Below are positions 35,873-45,315 of a DNA stretch of 64,000 nt, in pieces. The notes under the pieces were generated by a model. The model was not told the DNA's origin, searched no databases, and worked only from the letters and a program-made list of their open reading frames with translations. The stretch is from CAMFLJ01 sp965279255 (GTDB lineage Bacteria > Actinomycetota > Acidimicrobiia > Acidimicrobiales > Acidimicrobilacustridaceae), in the NCBI GenBank assembly GCA_965279255.1, contig OZ257146.1, positions 2,232,001-2,296,000 of the forward strand, in the 5' to 3' direction. Every line of letters begins with the position of its first letter. Position 1 is the first letter of the stretch. A program made the translations under genes and the position numbers.

Positions 35873-35923
35873 GCGGCGAGGTTACCGCCGAGCCTCCGAC
35901 CCGCCGGTACCATCGGCGACCTC

Positions 35924-37822
35924 ATGGCCCCCTCCGACCGCCTCGCCGCCAACACGCGGAAGGCCCTGGAGGTCATCACCGAGGCCATGCCGGCCGGCGA
36001 GGTGCGCGACGGCCAGCACGAGATGGCCGAGGCGGTGGCCCGGGCCATCGTCGACGGCCACCACCTGGTGGCCCAGGCGGGCACCGGCACGGGCAAGACC
36101 TTCGCCTACCTGGTGCCGGCCATCCTCTCGGGCCGCAAGACCGTGGTGGCCACCGCCACCAAGGCCCTGCAGGACCAGCTCGCCGGCAAGGACCTCCCCT
36201 TCCTGACCGAGCACCTCGACACGCCGTTCGACTTCGCCGTGCTGAAGGGGCGCTCCAACTACGTGTGCCTCCAGCGCATCCGCGAGCTCGGCGGCGGCGA
36301 CCAGCTCGCCCTCGAGATCGGGCCGCGCCCGCCGGCGGAGGAGATCGCCGTGCTGTCGCGCTGGGCGGCATCCTCCGAGACCGGCGACCGGGCCGAGCTC
36401 GAACGGGAGCCGAGCTACCAGGCATGGGCGGCGGTCAGCGTCGGGCCCCGCGAGTGCCCCGGTGCCGGCAAGTGCCCGAAGGGCGACGACTGCTTCGCCG
36501 AGAAGGCCCGCCGGGCCGCGGCCGACGCCGACGTCGTCGTGGTCAACACCCACCTCTACGGGATGCACCTGGCCACCGGCGGCGCCGTGCTGCCCGAGCA
36601 CGACCTGCTCGTCGTCGACGAGGCCCACCAGCTCGAGGACACCGTCGCCGCCACCGCCGGGGTCGAGATGACCGCCGGCCGCTTCACCGCCCTGGCCCGC
36701 AACGTCGGCGCCATCGTCGACGACGCCGAGCTGGTCGCCAACATCGACGAGCTGGCGGGCATGTGGCGCGCCGCGCTCACCGAGGAGCGGGGCCGCCGCC
36801 TGCGGGGCCGCCTCGACGGTGACCCGGCCCGTGTGCTCTCCCTCGCCCGTTCCCGCCTCGACCCGGCCATGGCCGCCCTGCGCAAGGTGCCCGACGAGGG
36901 CGCCGGCGACGTGGGGGCCCGCAAGATCCGGGCGATGCAGGCCCTGACCTCGCTGATCGACGACATCGACGCGGTCCAGGAGGTCCGGGTCGACGAGGTG
37001 TCGTGGGTCGAGGGCACCGAGGAGAACCCGGTGCTACGCGTCGCGCCGGTCGACGTCGGTGAGCTGTTGGCCGAGCAGCTGTGGCCCACGGCCACCGCCG
37101 TGCTCACCAGCGCGACCCTGCCCGCCGCCCTCCCCGACCAGGTCGGCCTGCCGGCGGGCGGGTTCCAGCGCCTCGACGTGGGCAGCCCCTTCGACTACCC
37201 CACCCAGGCGTTGCTCTACTGCGCCGCCCACCTCCCCGACCCGCGCTCGGCGGCGTTCGACCCCGCGGTGCACGACGAGCTCGAGGCCCTCATCACCGCC
37301 GCCGGTGGGCGCACGATGGCGCTGTTCACCAGCTACCGCGCGCTGCAGTTGGCGGTGGAGGCGCTGCGACCGCGGCTGAAGGTCGAGCTCCTCGCCCAGG
37401 ACGACCTGCCCAAGCCGGCACTGGTGGCGCGCTTCGCCGCCGAGCCGGAGACGTGCCTGTTCGCCACCATGGGCTTCTGGCAGGGCGTCGACGTCCCCGG
37501 TGACACGCTCACCCTCGTCACCATCGACCGGCTGCCGTTCCCCCGCCCCGACGACCCGCTCCTGCAGGCCCGGCGGGAGCGGGCGCGCGCCGACGCCTTC
37601 CGGATGGTCGACCTGCCCCGGGCCACCACGCTGCTCGCCCAGGGCGCCGGGCGCCTGGTGCGCTCCACCACCGACCGCGGGGTCGTGGCGATCCTCGATC
37701 CCCGGCTGGCGACCAACGCGCGGTACCGGTGGGACATCGTCAACGCGCTCCCGCCGATGCGGCGGACGCGTGAGCGGACCGAGGCCGAGGAGTTCCTCCG
37801 GTCACTCGACCGGGACGACTGA
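35924..37822 (+). CDS. DinG/XPD-like ATP-dependent DNA helicase
   Basis: 632 residues from ATG 35924. Motif I AQAGTGTGKTFAYLVP, motif Ia TVVATATKALQDQL, and motif II VVDEAH (DEAH) are present. A cysteine cluster (YVCLQRI; ECPGAGKCPKGDDCF) lies between I and II, as in iron-sulfur XPD helicases. The C-terminal motor has MALFTSYRALQLAVEAL, ATMGFWQGVDVPGDTLTLVTIDRLPFPRPDDPL and QGAGRLVRS. It unwinds DNA 5'-3' in repair or replication-fork maintenance in characterised relatives. Single gene. Confidence 0.92.
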   Translation: MAPSDRLAANTRKALEVITEAMPAGEVRDGQHEMAEAVARAIVDGHHLVAQAGTGTGKTFAYLVPAILSGRKTVVATATKALQDQLAGKDLPFLTEHLDTPFDFAVLKGRSNYVCLQRIRELGGGDQLALEIGPRPPAEEIAVLSRWAASSETGDRAELEREPSYQAWAAVSVGPRECPGAGKCPKGDDCFAEKARRAAADADVVVVNTHLYGMHLATGGAVLPEHDLLVVDEAHQLEDTVAATAGVEMTAGRFTALARNVGAIVDDAELVANIDELAGMWRAALTEERGRRLRGRLDGDPARVLSLARSRLDPAMAALRKVPDEGAGDVGARKIRAMQALTSLIDDIDAVQEVRVDEVSWVEGTEENPVLRVAPVDVGELLAEQLWPTATAVLTSATLPAALPDQVGLPAGGFQRLDVGSPFDYPTQALLYCAAHLPDPRSAAFDPAVHDELEALITAAGGRTMALFTSYRALQLAVEALRPRLKVELLAQDDLPKPALVARFAAEPETCLFATMGFWQGVDVPGDTLTLVTIDRLPFPRPDDPLLQARRERARADAFRMVDLPRATTLLAQGAGRLVRSTTDRGVVAILDPRLATNARYRWDIVNALPPMRRTRERTEAEEFLRSLDRDD

Positions 37823-37894
37823 CCCGACCCGGCGGCAGCCGTCCGGATACCGATCGGGCTCGCCCTCAGCGGCCCGACGGCGTGACACGCGGCG

Positions 37895-38125
37895 TCAGGC
37901 CGCGGCGCCCCGGCGGCGACGCTGGGCGTCGATGCGACGGGCGGACTTCACGATCTCGTTCCAACGCGAGAGGCCACCCTCGTCGGGAGGGTTCGCGCCC
38001 ATGTCGAGGGCGAGGGCCTCGAGGAACCCCGAGAGGCTCATGCCCGCTTCTTCCGAGACCCGGTGCCATACCTCGTGGCTCTCAGCCGTGAGGTAGGCGT
38101 GGATCGCTCGTCGCTCGTCTGCCAT
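37895..38125 (-). CDS. Small ribbon-helix-helix-like protein
   Basis: 76 residues: MADERRAIHAYLTAESHEVWHRVSEEAGMSLSGFLEALALDM. A strand with alternating residues (RAIHAYLTAE) precedes two helices in the pattern of RHH DNA-binding proteins. The C-terminus is basic (KSARRIDAQRRRRGAAA). Probable small DNA-binding protein; target unknown. It lies alone downstream of the convergent helicase gene. Confidence 0.6.
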   Translation of the reverse strand: MADERRAIHAYLTAESHEVWHRVSEEAGMSLSGFLEALALDMGANPPDEGGLSRWNEIVKSARRIDAQRRRRGAAA

Positions 38126-38298
38126 GTTCGAAAACTAGGCCCGCGAACCTCTGGTTGTCCTTCTTGACTGCTCAAGATTCCCTCAAGGTGCTGGTTGGAC
38201 ACCCAGAATCACCGTGTTGAGGTGCTTGGCGTAGGACCTCCGTCCCATCGCCCTTGGTTCATCGGTACCAGTCGGGCGCGACGAGCGGGGGCGCCGGG

Positions 38299-39138
38299 TC
38301 AGAAGCCGAGGCGGTCGAGCGCCTGCGAACGGCGCTGCCAGTCCTTGTCGACCTTGACGAACAGCTCGAGGAACGCGCCCTTCGGAAGCTGCTCGCGCAC
38401 CGCGGTGCCGACCTGCTTGAGCACCGCGCCCTTGCGCCCGATCACGATGCCCTTCTGGGAGTCGCGCTCGACGAGGATCTCGACGCGGATGCGCGGCCAC
38501 TCCCACTCGACCACGCGCGTGGCGATCGAGTGCGGCAGCTCGTCGTGGGTGACGGCCAGCAGCTGCTCGCGCACGAGCTCGGCCACCCAGAACGCCTCGG
38601 GCACGGTGGTGACGGTGTCCTCGGGGTACCAGGGCGGCCCTTCAGGTAGCCGGCTCATGATCTCGGCGAGGAGCTCGGGCACGCCGGCGCCGGTCTTGGC
38701 CGACACCGCGAAGTAGGCCGAGCGGTCGAGCTGGTCGGCCGCCTTGGCCAGCTGGGCCAGCACCTCGTCGGGCGAGGCGATGTCGGTCTTGTTGACCACG
38801 ATGATGGCGTCGGAGGGCACCTGGCCGGCCACGAAGCGGTCGCCCGGGCCGATGGGCGCGGTGGCGTCGACCACCAGGCAGACCACGTCGACCCCCGAGG
38901 TGGCGTTGCTGGCGGTGGCGTTGAGCCGCTCGCCGAGAAGGGTGCGGGGCTTGTGGATGCCCGGGGTGTCGACGAACACGATCTGGGAGTCGGGCCGGTT
39001 GAGCACGCCCCGGATCTGCGAGCGGGTGGTCTGGGGCTTGTCGGAGGTGATCGCCACCTTGGTGCCGAGGATGGCGTTGAGCAGCGTCGACTTCCCGACG
39101 TTGGGCCGTCCGACCAGTGTGCAGAACCCTGACCTCAT
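38299..39138 (-). CDS. era: Ribosome-assembly GTPase Era
   Basis: 279 residues. G1 GRPNVGKST, G2 switch region ITSDKPQTTRSQIRGVL, G3 DTPGIHKPR, G4 NKTD, G5 SAKTG. A C-terminal KH domain ends with RVEILVERDSQKGIVIGRKGAVLKQVGTAVREQL. It binds the 3' end of 16S rRNA and licenses 30S maturation. The ATG overlaps the stop of the preceding CNNM-family gene. It is the last gene of the phoH-ybeY-CNNM-era operon. Confidence 0.96.
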   Translation of the reverse strand: MRSGFCTLVGRPNVGKSTLLNAILGTKVAITSDKPQTTRSQIRGVLNRPDSQIVFVDTPGIHKPRTLLGERLNATASNATSGVDVVCLVVDATAPIGPGDRFVAGQVPSDAIIVVNKTDIASPDEVLAQLAKAADQLDRSAYFAVSAKTGAGVPELLAEIMSRLPEGPPWYPEDTVTTVPEAFWVAELVREQLLAVTHDELPHSIATRVVEWEWPRIRVEILVERDSQKGIVIGRKGAVLKQVGTAVREQLPKGAFLELFVKVDKDWQRRSQALDRLGF

Positions 39139-40493
39139 TGCGCGGCCTCCGTGTCGTGGCGGTCGCCCGCGTCGTTGTTGCGACCGCGCTTGCGGTCGCG
39201 AGGGGTGTCGTCGTCGCCCTCGTCATCGGGCACCTCGATGCGCTCGACCCGCACCACCCCGATGCGGCGGCCCTGCACCTGCTCGGCCCGCAGGAGGTGA
39301 CCGTCGCAGGTGATGGTCTCGCCCTCGTCGGGCACGTGCCCGAGCAGGTGGAACATGAGCCCGCCGATGGTGTCCCAGTCGCCCTCGGGCAGCTCGGCGT
39401 GGAGCAGGTCGTTGACCTCGTCGATCGCCATGCGGGCCTGGACCTTCACGCTGCCGTCGGCCTGGGGCTCCATCATCGGCTCCTCACGGTCGAACTCGTC
39501 GACGATCTCGCCGACCAGCTCCTCGATGAGGTCCTCCAGGGTGACCAGCCCGGCCGTGCCGCCGTACTCGTCGACCACGATCGCCATGTGGAACTTGCGG
39601 GCCTGCATCTCCGGCAGGAGCTGGGCGATGCGCTTGGTCTCGGGCACGAAGTGGGCGGCCCGCACGACCTCGCTGACAGGGGCGGCGTCGCGCCCGTCGC
39701 GCCCGGCGCGCATGAGGTCCTTGGCGTAGGCGATGCCGACGATGTCGTCGATGCCTTCGCCGCACACCGGCACCCGGCTTCGGCCGTTCATCAGCACGAC
39801 CTCCATGGCGTCGGCCACGCGGAAGTCGGCGTCGATGCTGAGCATGTCGGGCCGGGGCACCATGACCTCGCGGACGATGGTGTCGCCGAACTCGATGATC
39901 TGCTCGATGAGCTCGCGCTCCTCGGCCTCGATGACCTCCTCCTCGACGGCCACGTCGGCGAGGGCGAGCAGCTCCTCCTCCGACACGAAGGGGCCTTCCT
40001 TCAGGCCCTTGCCGGGGAGGATGACGTTCGTGAGCCCGATGAGGCCGCGCGAGATGATCCGCAGCGGCCAGAACCGCACCATGGCTGCCACCGGCGGGGC
40101 GGCGACGAGGGCGGCCTGCTCGGGGTGCTCGATGGCCCACGTCTTGGGCGCCGCCTCGGCCAACACGAACACCAGCACCACGTTGACGAACGTGGCGACG
40201 GCGATGCCCCAGGGGCCGAAGAGCCGGTCGGCCAGCACACCGGTGAGGGTCGCCTGCACGAGCTGGCAGACCAGGACGACGAGCAGCACGCCGTTGAGGA
40301 AGCGCTCGGGGTGCGACACCAGCTCGAGCAGACGGCTGGCGCCCCAGCGGTTGTCCTCGGCGAGGGCCTGGGCCTTCGAGCGCGTCATGCGGGTGAGCGC
40401 CGTCTCGGCCATGGCCAGGAAGACCGACACGAGCAGCAGCACCACGATCGTGGCGAGCATCGCCCACTCGGTGGTGGTCATGGCGAGGATCAT
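39135..40493 (-). CDS. CNNM/CorC-family membrane protein with CBS domains
   Basis: 452 residues from ATG 40493 (ATG 40481 possible). The N-terminal DUF21 (CNNM) membrane domain has three to four helices, including MLATIVVLLLVSVFLAMAETALTRM and FVNVVLVFVLAEAAPKTWAIEHPEQAA. Two CBS domains follow (VMVPRPDMLSIDADFRVADAM; HMAIVVDEYGGTAGLVTLEDLIEELVGEIVDEFD) and a CorC_HlyC transporter-associated domain near the end (GDWDTIGGLMFHLLGHVPDEGETI). Family members are linked to Mg2+ homeostasis. The acidic/basic tail is low-complexity. Confidence 0.9.
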   Translation of the reverse strand: MILAMTTTEWAMLATIVVLLLVSVFLAMAETALTRMTRSKAQALAEDNRWGASRLLELVSHPERFLNGVLLVVLVCQLVQATLTGVLADRLFGPWGIAVATFVNVVLVFVLAEAAPKTWAIEHPEQAALVAAPPVAAMVRFWPLRIISRGLIGLTNVILPGKGLKEGPFVSEEELLALADVAVEEEVIEAEERELIEQIIEFGDTIVREVMVPRPDMLSIDADFRVADAMEVVLMNGRSRVPVCGEGIDDIVGIAYAKDLMRAGRDGRDAAPVSEVVRAAHFVPETKRIAQLLPEMQARKFHMAIVVDEYGGTAGLVTLEDLIEELVGEIVDEFDREEPMMEPQADGSVKVQARMAIDEVNDLLHAELPEGDWDTIGGLMFHLLGHVPDEGETITCDGHLLRAEQVQGRRIGVVRVERIEVPDDEGDDDTPRDRKRGRNNDAGDRHDTEAAQ

Positions 40494-40503
40494 CGGGGCT
40501 GCC

Positions 40504-41199
40504 TCAGTCCGCGTCGGCGTCGGTGGCCGGCGGCGCGACCGACCCGGGCTCCGGCGCGGTGGGCGGGTGGGCCGCGGCCTTGGCGGCGGCCTCGGCCTCG
40601 GCGGCGGCGACCTCGGCGGCCACTGCCGCCCACGGGTCAGAGGCCAGCGAGCCGTGGTGGGCGGCCAGCAGGTCGCGCTCGCGGGCCTGCATGGCGAGGC
40701 GGCCGGGCTCGTCGGCGTGGTCCATGCCGAGCAGGTGGAGGATGCCGTGCACCACCAGCAGGGCGAGCTCGTCGTCGTAGGAGCCGGCGTGGCCCTCGGC
40801 GTTGGCGTCGGCGATGATCGGGCAGACCACGACGTCGCCGAGCAGCAGGGGCAGGTCGTCCATGTCCTCGTCGAGGCGGTCGGGGCCGGGGCCGCCGTTG
40901 TCGGGCCAGCGCCCGGGCGGGTTGGCCTCGCCATCGATCGGGAACGAGAGCACGTCGGTGGGGCCGGCGTGGCCCATGAAGCGCTCGTTCAGGTCGGCGA
41001 TGGTGGCCTCGTCGACGAACAGCACGGACAGCTCGCACTCGCCCTGCACGCCCTCGGCGGCGAGGACGGCGACGGCGAGCGCCTGCCAGCGATCGGTGTC
41101 GACCGGGCGAGCGGCCTGCTCGTCGGCGACGAAGACGGTGACCTCACCGTCGGGAGGACCGTGCCGCCGGGGCCGGCGGCTCCTCGGGGGCTCGGTCAC
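40504..41199 (-). CDS. ybeY: Endoribonuclease YbeY (rRNA maturation factor)
   Basis: 231 residues from GTG 41199, which overlaps the phoH stop. The zinc site H-G-I-L-H-L-L-G-M-D-H is visible (HxxxHxxxxxH), preceded by the conserved LNERFMGHAGPTDVLSFP. YbeY processes and quality-controls rRNA. The C-terminal 50 residues are Ala/Pro/Asp-rich and absent from shorter homologues. The position between phoH and the CNNM gene is conserved in bacteria. Confidence 0.94.
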   Translation of the reverse strand: MTEPPRSRRPRRHGPPDGEVTVFVADEQAARPVDTDRWQALAVAVLAAEGVQGECELSVLFVDEATIADLNERFMGHAGPTDVLSFPIDGEANPPGRWPDNGGPGPDRLDEDMDDLPLLLGDVVVCPIIADANAEGHAGSYDDELALLVVHGILHLLGMDHADEPGRLAMQARERDLLAAHHGSLASDPWAAVAAEVAAAEAEAAAKAAAHPPTAPEPGSVAPPATDADAD

Positions 41200-42200
41200 C
41201 CCTGGGTCTCCGCGTCGGGGGACGGGGACACCTGCGGGGCGGCGCCGGCGGCCTTGCGCTCGGCTGCGGCCTCGTAGGCGGTGACGATGTCCTGCACGAT
41301 GCGGTGGCGCACGACGTCGCCGGCCGTGAGCTTCACCCACGCCAGGCCGTCGATGTCGGAGAGCACCGGCTCGAGGCCGAGCAGGCCGCTGCGGCCGCCC
41401 GGCACGTCGACCTGGGTGGTGTCGCCGGTGATGACGGCCTTGGAGCCGAACCCGATGCGGGTGAGGAACATCTTCATCTGCTCGGGCGTGGTGTTCTGGG
41501 CCTCGTCGAGGATGATGAAGCTGTTGTTGAGCGTGCGGCCGCGCATGAAGGCGAGGGGGGCGACCTCGACGGTGCCCCGGTCGAGCAGGCGCTGGGCGCC
41601 CTCGGACTCGACCATGTCGTAGAGGGCGTCGTAGAGGGGCCGCAGGTAGGGGTCGACCTTGGCCATCAGGTCGCCCGGGAGGAAGCCGAGGCGCTCGCCG
41701 GCCTCGACCGCGGGACGGGTGAGGATGATGCGGTCGACCTGCTTGTTCTGCAGCGCCTGCACGGCCATGGCGACGGCCAGCCAGCTCTTGCCGGTGCCGG
41801 CGGGGCCGACGCCGAAGGTGACGATGTTGGTGCGGATGGCCTCGATGTAGCGCTTCTGGCCGCTGGTCTTGGGGCGCACCATGCGGCCCTTGGCGCCGCG
41901 CAGCACGTCGGTGGCGAGCACCTCGGAGGGGCGCTCGTCGGCCTTGACCATGTCGATGCTGCGGCGCACGGCGGTCGCCTCGAGGACCTGCCCCTGCTGG
42001 AGGAGCACGACCATCTCCTCGAAGAGGCGGCCGACGCGCTCGGCGTCGCGGCCCTCCACGGTGATCTCGTTGCCGCGCACGTGCACGTCGGTGTCGGGGA
42101 ACGCGTCCTCGACGAGCCGCAGCAGCTCGTCGCGCGACCCCAGCAGCCCGGTCATCAGGTGGTTGCCGGGGACGTGGACGTTGACTTTCGTGTCTGGCAT
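41196..42200 (-). CDS. phoH: PhoH-like ATPase
   Basis: 334 residues from ATG 42200. An N-terminal KH-like part (FPDTDVHVRGNEITVEGRDAERVGRLFEEMVVLL) precedes the P-loop domain: FGVGPAGTGKSWLAVAMAVQAL (Walker A), RIILTRPAVEAGERLGFLPGDL, FIILDEAQNTTPEQMKMFLTRIGFGSKAVITGD. It is an RNA-associated ATPase that co-occurs with YbeY. First gene of the operon leading to era. Confidence 0.95.
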   Translation of the reverse strand: MPDTKVNVHVPGNHLMTGLLGSRDELLRLVEDAFPDTDVHVRGNEITVEGRDAERVGRLFEEMVVLLQQGQVLEATAVRRSIDMVKADERPSEVLATDVLRGAKGRMVRPKTSGQKRYIEAIRTNIVTFGVGPAGTGKSWLAVAMAVQALQNKQVDRIILTRPAVEAGERLGFLPGDLMAKVDPYLRPLYDALYDMVESEGAQRLLDRGTVEVAPLAFMRGRTLNNSFIILDEAQNTTPEQMKMFLTRIGFGSKAVITGDTTQVDVPGGRSGLLGLEPVLSDIDGLAWVKLTAGDVVRHRIVQDIVTAYEAAAERKAAGAAPQVSPSPDAETQG

Positions 42201-42261
42201 GAGACCTTTCAGCCTAGAGGCGTCCCGGTCCGCCGCCGCCCCCGGATGCGAGACTGCGGCG

Positions 42262-42846
42262 ATGGAGCCCGACGCCTCGTCCGAGGTCCCCGCCGACGCC
42301 ATCGAGGAGTCCCTGCCCACCGACGAGGCCCTCGATGCGTGGGTCGCGGAGATGCGCACCGACGAGGCCGCACGGTCCCGCTCGGCCGTCGGGTCGCTCA
42401 AGGCCGTCGCCGCGGCCGACGCCACCGTCGTGGGGGTGCTCGCGGACCTGCGCCAGCGCGGTGCCCAGGTGCTGCTCACCACCACGACAGGTCGCCGCCA
42501 CCGGGGTGAGGTGCTGCTCGTGGGGCCCGACGCCCTGGTGCTGCGGATCGGCGTGCTCGAGTGGCTGGTGACCCGCATCGCCTCGGTGGCCTCGGTCCGC
42601 CTGGTGGGGGGCGACCCGGTGAGCGGTGAGGGCTCGCCGTCGAGCCCGGCGAGCTTCGGGCGGATCCTCGGTGCGGCCGCCCAGCCGGGCGAGTGGATCC
42701 GCATCTCGGTGGGCGGCGAGGCCTTCGGCGGGACGGTCGTGGCGGTGAGCGCCGACGTGGCGGTGCTGCGCCTCGACAACGGCGACCTCACCTACGTGAA
42801 CCTCGACGCCGTGGAAGAGGCGTCGCTCATGAACGGCGGGCGCTGA
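42262..42846 (+). CDS. Conserved hypothetical protein with two small beta-barrel-like repeats
   Basis: 194 residues from ATG 42262. After an acidic helical N-terminus, two similar segments occur: RRHRGEVLLVGPDALVLRIGVLEWLVTRIASVASV (about 79-113) and AFGGTVVAVSADVAVLRLDNGDLTYVNLDAVEEAS (about 155-189). Each has the H/F-x-G-x-V...V-x-L pattern of Sm/SH3-like barrels. Not named here; probably cytoplasmic. It starts 61 bp from the divergent phoH start. Confidence 0.6.
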   Translation: MEPDASSEVPADAIEESLPTDEALDAWVAEMRTDEAARSRSAVGSLKAVAAADATVVGVLADLRQRGAQVLLTTTTGRRHRGEVLLVGPDALVLRIGVLEWLVTRIASVASVRLVGGDPVSGEGSPSSPASFGRILGAAAQPGEWIRISVGGEAFGGTVVAVSADVAVLRLDNGDLTYVNLDAVEEASLMNGGR

Positions 42847-42908
42847 CCGCCGCTCACGTGTCGGAAGCCGACGGTCGGACAGGAAACGGGAACAGGAGAG
42901 ATCGGGCG

Positions 42909-43328
42909 ATGGCGGAGACCGCTGGCTACTCGGGCACCCCACTGGTGAAGAAGCTGGGCATCAAGGACGGCCACCGGGTCGCGCTGCTGAACGCGCCGCC
43001 CGAGCTGCTCGGCCTGCTCGGCGACCTGCCGCCCGACGTGGAGCTCCAGACCGGGCTCGACCCGGCCCCGGACGTCACCCTGGCGTTCTTCACCGAGGTG
43101 GCCGACCTGCACGCCACCCTCGACGACCTGGCCGCTGCCGCCTTCCCCGACCGGTCGATCTGGTTGGCGTGGCCCAAGAAGGCCTCGGGCGTGGCCACCG
43201 ACCTGACGGGCGACGTGGTGAGGGGCGAGGTGCTGGCCACGAAGCTGGTCGACGTGAAGATCTGCGCCATCTCCGACGTGTGGTCGGGCCAGAAGGTGAT
43301 GTGGCGCAAGGAGCACCGGAAGGGCTGA
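42909..43328 (+). CDS. DUF3052 family protein
   Basis: 139 residues: MAETAGYSGTPLVKKLGIKDGHRVALLNAPPELLGLLGDLPPDVELQ, PAPDVTLAFFTEVADL and SIWLAWPKKASGVATDLTGDVVRGEVLATKLVDVKICAISDVWSGQKVMWRK. This matches what I know of DUF3052, a widespread actinobacterial family of unknown function. Short, soluble, single gene. Confidence 0.85.
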   Translation: MAETAGYSGTPLVKKLGIKDGHRVALLNAPPELLGLLGDLPPDVELQTGLDPAPDVTLAFFTEVADLHATLDDLAAAAFPDRSIWLAWPKKASGVATDLTGDVVRGEVLATKLVDVKICAISDVWSGQKVMWRKEHRKG

Positions 43329-43376
43329 CCCCTCCGGTGCTCCCGTGCTGTTGGCTCGCTCGGGCCGATGGCCCGG

Positions 43377-43874
43377 TCAGTTGCCCCAGATGCCGACCAG
43401 CTGGTCGAGGGCTGCGCCCCAGCCGTCGTGGAAGCCCATCTCCGCGTGCTTCGCCGCGTCCTCGGGCGTGGCGTGCATCACGGTGGCGGTGTACCGGCAG
43501 CCGTCGCCCTCGGGCGCCACGGTGATGAACGCCGTGAACATCATCTCGCCGACGTTGGGACGGAACCCCGGGCCCATGGCGCCGGTGAACACGAACCGCT
43601 CGCCCGGCACGTAGTCGAGGACGCAGCCGGACTCGTCGTTGACGATCTCGCCCTCGGGCGACGCCATCACGGTGCGGAAGATGCCGCCGGGGCGGAGGTC
43701 GACCTCGGCGTCGGTGGTCTTCCACGGGGCCGGGGTGAACCACTGCACGATGCGCTCGGGCTCGGTCCAGGCGGCGAGCACGAGCTCGGGCGAGACCGGC
43801 ACGACCCGCTCGAGCACGAGGTCGCACTCGGGGTTGGGCAGCGGGGGGGCGGTGTTGGGCTGGGTGTCGGTCAT
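43377..43874 (-). CDS. SRPBCC/AHSA1-type START-like protein
   Basis: 165 residues: LVLERVVPVSPELVLAAWTEPERIVQWFTPAPWKTTDAEVDLRPGGIFRTVM and GFHDGWGAALDQLVGIWG are characteristic of AHSA1-like SRPBCC proteins. These form a hydrophobic-ligand cavity. It is co-transcribed with the upstream ArsR-type repressor through an ATGA overlap, a very common pairing in actinobacteria. Confidence 0.88.
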   Translation of the reverse strand: MTDTQPNTAPPLPNPECDLVLERVVPVSPELVLAAWTEPERIVQWFTPAPWKTTDAEVDLRPGGIFRTVMASPEGEIVNDESGCVLDYVPGERFVFTGAMGPGFRPNVGEMMFTAFITVAPEGDGCRYTATVMHATPEDAAKHAEMGFHDGWGAALDQLVGIWGN

Positions 43875-44233
43875 GTCGGGTTCCCTTCGAGGTTGGTGAG
43901 GTAGGTGTCGAGCTGGTCGAGGCGGGCGGACCACAACCGGTGCTGGGCGTCGAGCCAGTGCTCGGCCGGCGCCAGGCCGGTGGGCACGAGCTGGTAGGTC
44001 CGCACCCTCCCCTGCTTGGTGGAGGTCACGAGGCCACTGCGGCCGAGCAGGTCGAGATGGGCCATGAACGAGGGCAGGGCCATGTCGAAGTGCCCGGCCA
44101 GCGTGCCGGTGGCGGCGGGGCCGCGACCGAGTTGCTCGACCACGGCCCGGCGGGTCGGATCGGCGAGTGCGGCGAACACGTCGTTCACCATGTCGCCGAT
44201 GAGCCCCTGGGGTGCTGCGGATCGGGTGGCCAT
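43871..44233 (-). CDS. ArsR-family transcriptional regulator
   Basis: 120 residues: VNDVFAALADPTRRAVVEQLGRGPAATGTLAGHFDMALPSFMAHLDLLGRSGLVTSTKQGRVRTYQL is a winged-HTH of the ArsR type without an obvious metal-binding cysteine pair. It probably represses its own operon, which continues into the SRPBCC gene. Confidence 0.9.
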   Translation of the reverse strand: MATRSAAPQGLIGDMVNDVFAALADPTRRAVVEQLGRGPAATGTLAGHFDMALPSFMAHLDLLGRSGLVTSTKQGRVRTYQLVPTGLAPAEHWLDAQHRLWSARLDQLDTYLTNLEGNPT

Positions 44234-44271
44234 GCGGCCACGATGACACCCTCCGACACTTAGGTCAAGTC

Positions 44272-45270
44272 CTAAGTATCTTCGTCCTGGATCACAGCGC
44301 CGAAGCTGCGGCGGTACTGGGCCGGCGTGGTGGCGAGGCGGCGGTGGAAGGCACGGTGCAGCACCTCCCGGCTGCCGAACCCGGAGCGCCGGGCCACGGC
44401 CTCGATCCCGATGTCGGACGTCTCGAGCAGCCGGCGGGCGGCGTCGAGGCGCAGGTCCTCGACGTGACGGCCCGGCGAGCGGCCGGTCTCGGCCGTGAAC
44501 CGCCGGGCGAAGTGGCGCTCGCTCCACCCCACCCGCTCGGCGAGGGCCGACACCGACAGGTCGGCGTCGAGGTTGGCCGCCACCCACTCGAGCAGTGGGG
44601 CGAAGGTGGCCGAGCCGCCCTCGGTCGACGCCAGCTGCACGCTGTACTGCGACTGGCCCCCCGAGCGCCGCACCGGCAGCACCAGCCAGCGGGCCACGAG
44701 GTGGGCGAGCTCCTCCCCCAGGTCGTCGGCCACCAGGGCGAGGGTGAGGTCGATGCCGGCGGTGACGCCGGCCGAGCTCCACACGTCGCCGTCGCGCACG
44801 TAGATGCGGTCGGGCTCGACGGTGATCGACGGGTGGCGGTCGGCCAGGTACGACGCCACCGCCCAGTGGGTGGTCGCGGTGCGGCCGTCGAGCAGGCCGG
44901 CCGCGGCGAGCACGAACGTGCCCGAGCACACCGACGCCACCCGTCGGGCCCGGCGGGCGAGGCGGGCCACGTGGCGCACCAGCCCGGGGTCGGCGGAGGC
45001 CTCGTCGAAGCCGAGGCCTCCGACGACCACCAGCGTGTCGATCGGCCCCCTGATCGAGGTGAGGGGTCGGGCCTCGATGACGAGGCCGCCCTCGCACACC
45101 ACCCGGTCGGTGGTGGCGGCGACCCGGATGTCGTACTCCGCCCGGCGGGTGAGCGTGTTGCACTGCGAGAACACCGACGCCGGCCCGGTGAGGTCGAGCG
45201 ACTCGGTGCCGTCGTAGGCGACGATCACGACCGACCTCGGGTGGGAGGCCTTCCTGTCCGAGATCGTCAC
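44272..45270 (-). CDS. GlxA-family transcriptional regulator (DJ-1/PfpI + AraC HTH)
   Basis: 332 residues from GTG 45270; GTG 45304 is possible. The N-terminal DJ-1/PfpI-like domain contains VVIVAYDGTESLDLTGPASVFSQCN and VASVCSGTFVLAAAGLLDGRTATTHW, with the nucleophile-elbow cysteine. The C-terminal AraC double HTH contains LSVSALAERVGWSERHFARRFTAETGRSPGRHVEDLRLDAARRLLE. It is divergent, with 45 bp between starts, from the DJ-1/PfpI gene at 45316, which it may control. Confidence 0.9.
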   Translation of the reverse strand: MTISDRKASHPRSVVIVAYDGTESLDLTGPASVFSQCNTLTRRAEYDIRVAATTDRVVCEGGLVIEARPLTSIRGPIDTLVVVGGLGFDEASADPGLVRHVARLARRARRVASVCSGTFVLAAAGLLDGRTATTHWAVASYLADRHPSITVEPDRIYVRDGDVWSSAGVTAGIDLTLALVADDLGEELAHLVARWLVLPVRRSGGQSQYSVQLASTEGGSATFAPLLEWVAANLDADLSVSALAERVGWSERHFARRFTAETGRSPGRHVEDLRLDAARRLLETSDIGIEAVARRSGFGSREVLHRAFHRRLATTPAQYRRSFGAVIQDEDT

Positions 45271-45315
45271 GAACCTGTCCTGGCTGCCATCCGCCCACCA
45301 TCGCACACTGAGGGC

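Noticed and set aside
39117..40817. A 566-codon plus-strand open frame opposite the CNNM-family gene and ybeY
   Set aside because: His/Asp-rich antisense shadow; the minus-strand genes have complete domains and overlapping stops and starts.
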